From contig DATDBU010000108.1 of the NCBI GenBank assembly GCA_036524675.1, positions 1-64,000 of the forward strand: 64,000 bases of DNA, read 5' to 3'. Source of the DNA: DATDAW01 sp036524675. GTDB lineage: Bacteria; Verrucomicrobiota; Verrucomicrobiia; Chthoniobacterales; DASVRZ01. Shown piece after piece: positions 59,422 through 64,000 of the stretch. The translations under genes and the position numbers were made by a program. The notes beneath the pieces are model-generated. The model made no database searches. It had not been told where the DNA came from and was given only the letters and a program-made list of their open reading frames with translations. Position 1 is the stretch's first letter, and each line of letters opens with the position of its first letter.

Positions 59422-59934
59422 ATGACCGAAAGCCATGAAAACTGGAAAATCTGTTTCGACCGATTGGCGCCATCACTCCTCCTTTTCGCCCGCCAATGGG
59501 CCGGATCCCACGCCGACGCCGAAGACATCGTTCAGGACGCTTTCGTCCGATTCTGGAAACGCGAGGGCGCTTACACGGAAGAAAATCGCGGCCTCCTTTT
59601 CGCCGCTGTCCGCTCGACGGCCTTGGATTTTCTCCGCAGCACGGGCCGCCGTCGCCAGCGTGAGCAAATGGCGATTGCCAATGACTCCGACCTTGTCGAG
59701 CCCCGGTTCGAGCCGGATGGCGCACTGGCGAATGACGAACTCGCGAGGGCCGTTGAGCGACTGCCGTCTGACCTTCGCGAGGTGCTCGTCTTGAAAGTTT
59801 GGAACGGCCTCACTTTCAAAGAAATTGCCGCCATCCTGGAACTATCCCAAAACACCGCCGCCTCCCGTTACCGTTACGCCCTTGAATCTATTCGACAGAA
59901 ACTCGCAGCCCATGAAGCCCGATCCGATCACTAA
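59422..59934 (+). CDS. ECF-type RNA polymerase sigma factor
   Basis: This 170-residue sigma-70 family protein has region 2 (FDRLAPSLLLFARQWAGSHA, then DAEDIVQDAFVRFWKR) and region 4 (RLPSDLREVLVLKVWNGLTF, then KEIAAILELSQNTAASRYRYA). It lacks regions 1 and 3, as ECF factors do. Its end overlaps the next gene, a likely membrane anti-sigma factor, by 23 bases, and a PDZ protein follows. The regulon cannot be read from here. Confidence 0.92.
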   Translation: MTESHENWKICFDRLAPSLLLFARQWAGSHADAEDIVQDAFVRFWKREGAYTEENRGLLFAAVRSTALDFLRSTGRRRQREQMAIANDSDLVEPRFEPDGALANDELARAVERLPSDLREVLVLKVWNGLTFKEIAAILELSQNTAASRYRYALESIRQKLAAHEARSDH

Positions 59935-60382
59935 GCTCGAAGCTGAATTAGCTGCATTGAGACCGGGCGTACCCAGTGAGGCTCTCAAAGATCGCATCGA
60001 CGCACAACTCCGCCAGGCCGCCTCTACTTCGCGAGTCGTTCGGAAAAAATCCGGAAGAGGGAGTCTAAATTGGTTCGCCTGGGGCTGGGGAATCGTCGCC
60101 GTGTTAAGTATCGCGTTGGTCGTTTCCCTCTGGCCTGAAACTGGCCGCCGGGCAATTTTCGGCGCCGCCGACTATGAAACGCCTTCCAGCCGGATTGTTC
60201 GTTATCAAATTCTTTCCGAACAGGACGACGGAGTTGTTCTGGACGATTACGGCCAGCCCGTGCGTCAGGTTCGCTATACAGCCGGCGAAACCGTTCGATG
60301 GCGCAGTCCCAGGACGGGGGCCAACATTCAGATGTCTTATCCGCGTGAAGAAACCATGCTGATTCCGGTCGCCGGCAATTGA
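59912..60382 (+). CDS. Probable membrane-bound anti-sigma factor
   Basis: From ATG 59912 this 156-residue protein has a cytoplasmic helical N-terminus (ITKLEAELAALRPGVPSEAL), one transmembrane helix (WGWGIVAVLSIALVVSLW) and an extracytoplasmic domain. No zinc-binding HxxxCxxC is seen, so if it is an anti-sigma factor it is not of the ZAS type. The call rests on its position: it overlaps the ECF sigma gene by 23 bases and the PDZ gene follows directly. Confidence 0.6.
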   Translation: MKPDPITKLEAELAALRPGVPSEALKDRIDAQLRQAASTSRVVRKKSGRGSLNWFAWGWGIVAVLSIALVVSLWPETGRRAIFGAADYETPSSRIVRYQILSEQDDGVVLDDYGQPVRQVRYTAGETVRWRSPRTGANIQMSYPREETMLIPVAGN

Positions 60383-60450
60383 ACATTTTCACTGCGCTGA
60401 AATTTTTCGGTCCGTCCAAAAGAACATCAAACCCGCTAACCGATAGTACC

Positions 60451-61407
60451 GTGAAGAAATCGCTTATTCCCATCTGTGTCGCGGCGGCATCCGTCGCGTG
60501 GCAAAATCCCTTGGTATTTGCTCAACAGGCGCCGGACGCTCCCGGGGCGCCATCGCAATCAGGAACCGCGCCGGGCGCGGGAACCGCCGCTGCACCAGAG
60601 AAGCCGAACGACACCGGCAAACATGGCCAGGGATCGCCTCGCTTCGCACGAAAAACGGAGCCGCGCACGTTCCTTGGCATCGAAACGAGTCCCATTCCAC
60701 CAGTCGTTGCCGCGCAGTTGGGGATTCCCGAAGGTTTCGGTCTTGTCGTTGATTTTGTCGTTCCCGACAGCCCAGCCGCAGCCGCAAAAATCGAACGGTA
60801 TGACATTTTGATTCGAATCGAAGACCAGCGACTCGTCAATCCAATGCAGCTCGCTAGCCTCGTTCGCAGTTTCTCCGATGGGAAAGACGTTGTTTTGACC
60901 GTTCTCCGCAAAGGTCAGGAGATAAAGGTCACGGCCAAACTCGCGAGGAAAGAACTTCCTACGGGATTTGATCCGGACTGGCGGCATGAATTCCGGCGCT
61001 TCCCCGGAATGCATTCCGGGGAATGGCCTGGGTTGCATCGAATGAGAGACGCAATGCGCAAAGGCGGTGAAGTCAACGCGCGATTCAACGATGGAAGATG
61101 GCTCAGCAAAATCGACATGGGCGATCTGCATGTGGTGAGCAAGGACGAGGAGGGCACTCTCGAGATTCGCTCAAACGACGGCAAACGTACCCTGATCGCC
61201 ACGAAGCCGGACGGCTCTGTCCTTTTCAACGGTCCCATCGACACGGAGGAACAAAAAAAGTCCATTCCGACGGGCGTCTTGGAACGACTCAAAGATATGG
61301 AAAACGAACGTCTTCCCGAGCCGCCTCCGCCACCCCGCGACGAGCCTGTTCCGCCACCTCCCGTGGAGACGACCTCGACGGAATTCGTTTCCCCGGGTGC
61401 GGCATAG
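60451..61407 (+). CDS. Periplasmic PDZ-domain protein
   Basis: GTG 60451 gives 318 residues with a signal peptide (IPICVAAASVAWQNPLVFAQ). An upstream TTG at 60379, overlapping the anti-sigma stop, is possible but would bury the signal. A Pro/Ala-rich spacer precedes one PDZ domain (FLGIETSPIPPVVAAQLGIP, GLVVDFVVPDSPAAAAKI, VVLTVLRKGQEIKVTA). The C-terminal part is beta-rich, ending in a Pro-rich tail. It lacks a protease domain, so it is not DegP; it may sense unfolded or C-terminal peptides for the sigma/anti-sigma pair. A terminator follows. Confidence 0.82.
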   Translation: MKKSLIPICVAAASVAWQNPLVFAQQAPDAPGAPSQSGTAPGAGTAAAPEKPNDTGKHGQGSPRFARKTEPRTFLGIETSPIPPVVAAQLGIPEGFGLVVDFVVPDSPAAAAKIERYDILIRIEDQRLVNPMQLASLVRSFSDGKDVVLTVLRKGQEIKVTAKLARKELPTGFDPDWRHEFRRFPGMHSGEWPGLHRMRDAMRKGGEVNARFNDGRWLSKIDMGDLHVVSKDEEGTLEIRSNDGKRTLIATKPDGSVLFNGPIDTEEQKKSIPTGVLERLKDMENERLPEPPPPPRDEPVPPPPVETTSTEFVSPGAA

Positions 61408-61439
61408 AATTTGGAGGGAACCGAAACCCAACAGCAACG

Positions 61440-61473
61440 AAGGTCTGTCCTGCGAACGTGGGACAGACCTTTT
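61440..61473 (+). terminator. Rho-independent terminator
   Basis: AAGGTCTGTCC (61440-61450), a 10-base loop, and GGACAGACCTT (61461-61471) form a perfect 11-bp stem with a short T-run. It ends the sigma/anti-sigma/PDZ operon 32 bases after the PDZ stop. Confidence 0.93.
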
Positions 61474-61592
61474 ACATCTTGATCCGCGATCTACACCGCA
61501 AAATCTTGACCGCCCTCCCCGGAAACTGAAAGACTCCGAACCGCTTGTTGTTGTTATCCTCTAATAAACACCTCATCCAACTCTAAATTCTT

Positions 61593-62876
61593 ATGCCTCT
61601 TTCCGCTATTACCGACGTTCGAGCCCGCGAAATCATCGACTCCCGCGGCAACCCCACTGTTGAAGCCGATGTTGAACTCGCCGGCGGCGCAGTTGGCCGC
61701 GCTGCGGTCCCCAGCGGCGCCAGCACGGGCGAGCACGAAGCTTGGGAACTCCGTGACGGCGTCAAAGACCGTTACCTCGGCAAAGGGGTCAAAAAAGCCG
61801 TATCCAGTGTTGAGAAAAAGATCGCCGAAGCCCTCGTAGGCCTGGACGCCCTCGATCAAGTTGCCGTCGATAAGACGATGATCGCGCTCGACGGATCGAA
61901 GAACAAATCCGAGCTCGGCGCGAATGCGCTCCTTGCCGTTTCGCTTGCAACAGCACATGCGGCTGCCTCGCAGCTCGGTGTTCCGCTCTTCAAATATCTC
62001 GGTGGACCCAACGCCAAAGTTCTGCCTGTGCCGATGATGAACATCATCAACGGCGGTGCGCACTCGGACGCTCCGATTGATTTTCAGGAATTCATGATCA
62101 TTCCGAAGGGCGCTCCGAGCTTCTCCGAAGCGTTGCGTTACGGCACCGAAGTTTTCCACACGCTCAAAGGCATCCTCAAGAAACGCGGCCTTGCTACCTC
62201 CATCGGTGACGAAGGCGGTTTTGCCCCGAATTTCAACGACGCCGATGACGCTCTCGCCACCATTGCCAAGGCGATCGATAAAGCCGGTTACAAACTCGGC
62301 GAAGACATTTTCATTGGTCTCGACGTCGCTTCGAGCGAATTTTTCGACAAGGAAACGGGTCTCTACGTATTCAAGAAATCCGACGGTTCCAAGCGCACCG
62401 CGGCGGAACTCGTTGCTTACTATAAAGAGCTCCAGGGGAAATATCCGATTATCTCCATCGAGGACGGCTGTTCGGAGAACGATTGGGATGGCTGGAAAAT
62501 TCTCACCGACGAACTCGGGGCTACAACCCAGCTCGTTGGCGACGATCTCTTCGTCACCAATGTCGAGTTCCTTCAGAAAGGCATCGACAAAGGCATTGCC
62601 AACTCGATTTTGGTCAAGGTTAACCAGATCGGCACGCTTACTGAAACGCTCGACGCCATCGAGCTGGCGAAGGAACACGCCTACACCGCGGTGATTAGCC
62701 ATCGCTCTGGCGAAACCGAAGACACGACTATTGCCGATATTTCTGTCGCCACGAATGCCGGACAGATCAAAACCGGCTCTCTGTGCCGCACCGACCGCGT
62801 TGCCAAATACAATCAACTTCTTCGCATCGAGGAAGAATTAGGTGACAACGCAGTTTTTGGAGGCAAGATGCGATAA
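61593..62876 (+). CDS. eno: Enolase
   Basis: This 427-residue glycolytic enzyme converts 2-phosphoglycerate to PEP. Visible are AREIIDSRGNPTVEADV, the loop AVPSGASTGEHEA, the general-acid region SIGDEGGFAPNF (Glu near 209), the metal ligands GLDVASSEFF (Asp), IISIEDGCSENDWDGW (Glu) and LVGDDLFVTN (Asp), the Lys in ILVKVNQIGTLTE, and SHRSGETEDT. All catalytic residues are intact. It is followed by an FtsB-like gene, a pairing found in many bacteria. Confidence 0.97.
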   Translation: MPLSAITDVRAREIIDSRGNPTVEADVELAGGAVGRAAVPSGASTGEHEAWELRDGVKDRYLGKGVKKAVSSVEKKIAEALVGLDALDQVAVDKTMIALDGSKNKSELGANALLAVSLATAHAAASQLGVPLFKYLGGPNAKVLPVPMMNIINGGAHSDAPIDFQEFMIIPKGAPSFSEALRYGTEVFHTLKGILKKRGLATSIGDEGGFAPNFNDADDALATIAKAIDKAGYKLGEDIFIGLDVASSEFFDKETGLYVFKKSDGSKRTAAELVAYYKELQGKYPIISIEDGCSENDWDGWKILTDELGATTQLVGDDLFVTNVEFLQKGIDKGIANSILVKVNQIGTLTETLDAIELAKEHAYTAVISHRSGETEDTTIADISVATNAGQIKTGSLCRTDRVAKYNQLLRIEEELGDNAVFGGKMR

Positions 62877-62898
62877 TTAACACGATGGAGGATATCAA

Positions 62899-63261
62899 TT
62901 GAGCGAGGCGGCCGGATTCCAGGATTTCCGGAAGCGCAAGGAACGGAGCGCGCTCCAGGTGCTGAACCGGTTTTTGGTCATCTTGATTATCCTCATCGTT
63001 GTTTGCGGGCTCATCGCGGCATTTCTTCCGGCATTGAAGGCGCGTTCCGAACAACGCGCCGCGCTTGAGAAGATCCGCGCCGAAGTCACCGCTGCGAAAA
63101 CCGTTTTCCAATCGCGTTCCAAAGAGCTTCAACGCCTGAAAACGGATCCCGATTATCTGGGCGACATCGCCCGGGATAAATTGAACGTGCAGAAAGAAGG
63201 CGAAACCATCTTTCGGTTCGACTCGGCCGGCGCGACCCCAACGTCGACGCCGGTAAAGTAG
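62899..63261 (+). CDS. FtsB/DivIC-like septum formation protein
   Basis: This 120-residue single-pass protein has a short cytoplasmic tail, one transmembrane helix (FLVILIILIVVCGLIAAF), a coiled coil (EQRAALEKIRAEVTAAKTVF) and the family end DPDYLGDIARDKLNVQKEGE that FtsL and FtsQ bind. A GGAGG at 62887-62891, 7 bases upstream, supports the TTG start at 62899. The position directly after eno is typical of ftsB. A terminator follows. Confidence 0.85.
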   Translation: MSEAAGFQDFRKRKERSALQVLNRFLVILIILIVVCGLIAAFLPALKARSEQRAALEKIRAEVTAAKTVFQSRSKELQRLKTDPDYLGDIARDKLNVQKEGETIFRFDSAGATPTSTPVK

Positions 63262-63286
63262 AGGTTTCGTTTGGCTTGGAATTGAG

Positions 63287-63320
63287 AAAGCGTTTGGGTT
63301 TTCCAAACGCTTTTGTCTTT
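63287..63320 (+). terminator. Rho-independent terminator
   Basis: AAAGCGTTTGG (63287-63297), a 5-base loop and CCAAACGCTTTT (63303-63314), then TGTCTTTTT: an 11-bp stem with a T-rich end after the eno-ftsB unit. Confidence 0.92.
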
Positions 63321-63345
63321 TTATCTCCCGGCGTTGCCGATTCGC

Positions 63346-63523
63346 CTAGGGAATCACTGATTTAAAAGAATAGTCACCACCAAGACACCAAGAACACCAA
63401 GGATTTAAGGATATTTCAGGTCAAAATCAGCTTTTCCCGCGGAAATTACATTCTTCGATGCGTTGTTTCCTCTTCCTTGGTGTCCTGGTGCCTTGGTGAT
63501 TCATTTAATCAGCGTTTTCCTAG
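63346..63523. repeat. Hairpin-forming inverted-repeat element, copy 2 (MITE-like)
   Basis: This matches the element at 3829-4006 over its full length in the same orientation, with a handful of substitutions and small indels. It has the same terminal inverted repeats (CACTGATTTAAAAGAA and CACCAAGACACCAAGAACAC at the left, their near-complements at the right). It lies directly between the eno-ftsB terminator and the YifB gene. The outermost bases CCTAG appear at both ends, a possible target duplication or part of the dyad. Confidence 0.8.
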
Positions 63524-63560
63524 CGTGGAAATGGCTCACGTCCATCGAGGGTGGGGAGTT

Positions 63561-64000
63561 TTACGCCCAGAGATTGCGGTCCAGAGTGCGATATTGGATG
63601 GCCTCGCCGAGGTGTTCGACCGTGATGTGATCGCTACCGGCAAGATCTGCGATGGTGCGGGAGACTTTGAGGATGCGGTCGTAGGCGCGGGCGCTTAGAT
63701 GGAGGCTGGACATGGCCATGTGAAGCAGCTCCGAAGCGTCTTCGCCAAGCTGACAATGCGATTTGATCTGGCGGGACGTCATTCGGGCATTACACGTGAT
63801 GTGTTTGGCGGCGCCTGCGAAACGCTTTTTTTGAAGGGATCGGGCCCGTTCGATACGTTCGCGGATCGACGTGGAGGGCTCGGCGGATTCGCGGCTGCTC
63901 AGTTCTTTGAATTCGACTGCAGGGACTTCGATGTGGATGTCGATTCGGTCGAGGAGCGGCCCGGAAATGCGCTGGCGGTAGCGTTCCACCTGCCCGGGCG
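63561..64000 (-). CDS. YifB/ComM-family Mg-chelatase-like ATPase, C-terminal part (5' end outside window)
   Basis: The frame is open to the right edge (PGQVERYRQRISGPLLDRID), which continues the conserved family sequence, so the GTG at 63989 is internal. The present part has the arginine-finger region GPLLDRIDIHIEVP and the C-terminal domain (ITCNARMTSRQIKSHCQL, SARAYDRILKVSRTIADLAG, HLGEAIQYRTLDR). YifB/ComM is an AAA+ helicase that extends D-loops in transformation in some bacteria. The gene is complete at its 3' end. Confidence 0.93.
   Translation of the reverse strand, partial: PGQVERYRQRISGPLLDRIDIHIEVPAVEFKELSSRESAEPSTSIRERIERARSLQKKRFAGAAKHITCNARMTSRQIKSHCQLGEDASELLHMAMSSLHLSARAYDRILKVSRTIADLAGSDHITVEHLGEAIQYRTLDRNLWA

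Noticed and set aside
1..64000. CRISPR arrays, rRNA, tRNA, prophage or plasmid origin
   Set aside because: No regularly spaced repeats, no rRNA core sequences, no tRNA cloverleaf and no phage or replication genes were recognised anywhere in the window.

Overview
The window reads as a chromosomal contig from a free-living Gram-negative-type bacterium, most likely Verrucomicrobiota (Chthoniobacterales-like). Pointers are two PEP-CTERM proteins with C-terminal VPEPS motifs, a PocR-AraC regulator, GTP-dependent PEP carboxykinase, the SufS-SufU pair, weak or absent Shine-Dalgarno sites with several GTG/TTG starts, and fairly high GC. This placement is an inference; no rRNA or tRNA gene was seen.

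Layout. 1-4 kb is accessory DNA: a truncated winged-helix protein, a double LOG-domain protein, a decayed 21-bp/heptad repeat, a pRiA4b ORF-3-like protein, an intact VapBC pair and a hairpin repeat element. 4-10 kb holds a T-box leader followed by an archaeal-type aspartyl-tRNA synthetase gene (frameshifted), two aldehyde dehydrogenases and a PotA-like ATPase. 10-23 kb is mostly housekeeping: pyrF, ispE, a PocR/AraC regulator, a universal stress protein, a TIM-barrel metalloenzyme overlapping a primase-polymerase-like protein, pckG, hpt-moaD-sufS-sufU and a PEP-CTERM protein. 23-31 kb is an accessory island, mostly minus strand, of small secreted, membrane and toxin-antitoxin genes, several broken by frameshifts. 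31-64 kb returns to core genes: TPR protein, putA, glgA, a DUF3592/arrestin-like/P-loop cluster, secA, pyrE, ridA, bioB, a UvrD/Rep helicase, an Lnb-like/Lnt pair, a phosphoesterase, ileS, a Gre factor, rhlE, an ECF sigma/anti-sigma/PDZ operon, eno, an FtsB-like gene and the C-terminus of a YifB/ComM ATPase.

How genes work together. The T-box implies that uncharged tRNA controls the aspS2-ALDH-ALDH-potA cluster. sufS and sufU make the sulfur donor for Fe-S assembly, which BioB needs. The overlapping Lnb-like and lnt genes both point to the last step of lipoprotein N-acylation. The sigma, anti-sigma and PDZ genes overlap or abut and look like one envelope-signalling operon.

Most notable: the T-box; an in-frame palindromic element inside putA; the primase-like/EndoIV-like pair; the three-gene DUF3592 cluster; the Lnb-Lnt pair; a 180-bp inverted-repeat element present at both ends of the window; and a set of genes broken by single-base indels. 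These indels may be real decay or assembly errors, and the sequence alone cannot decide.
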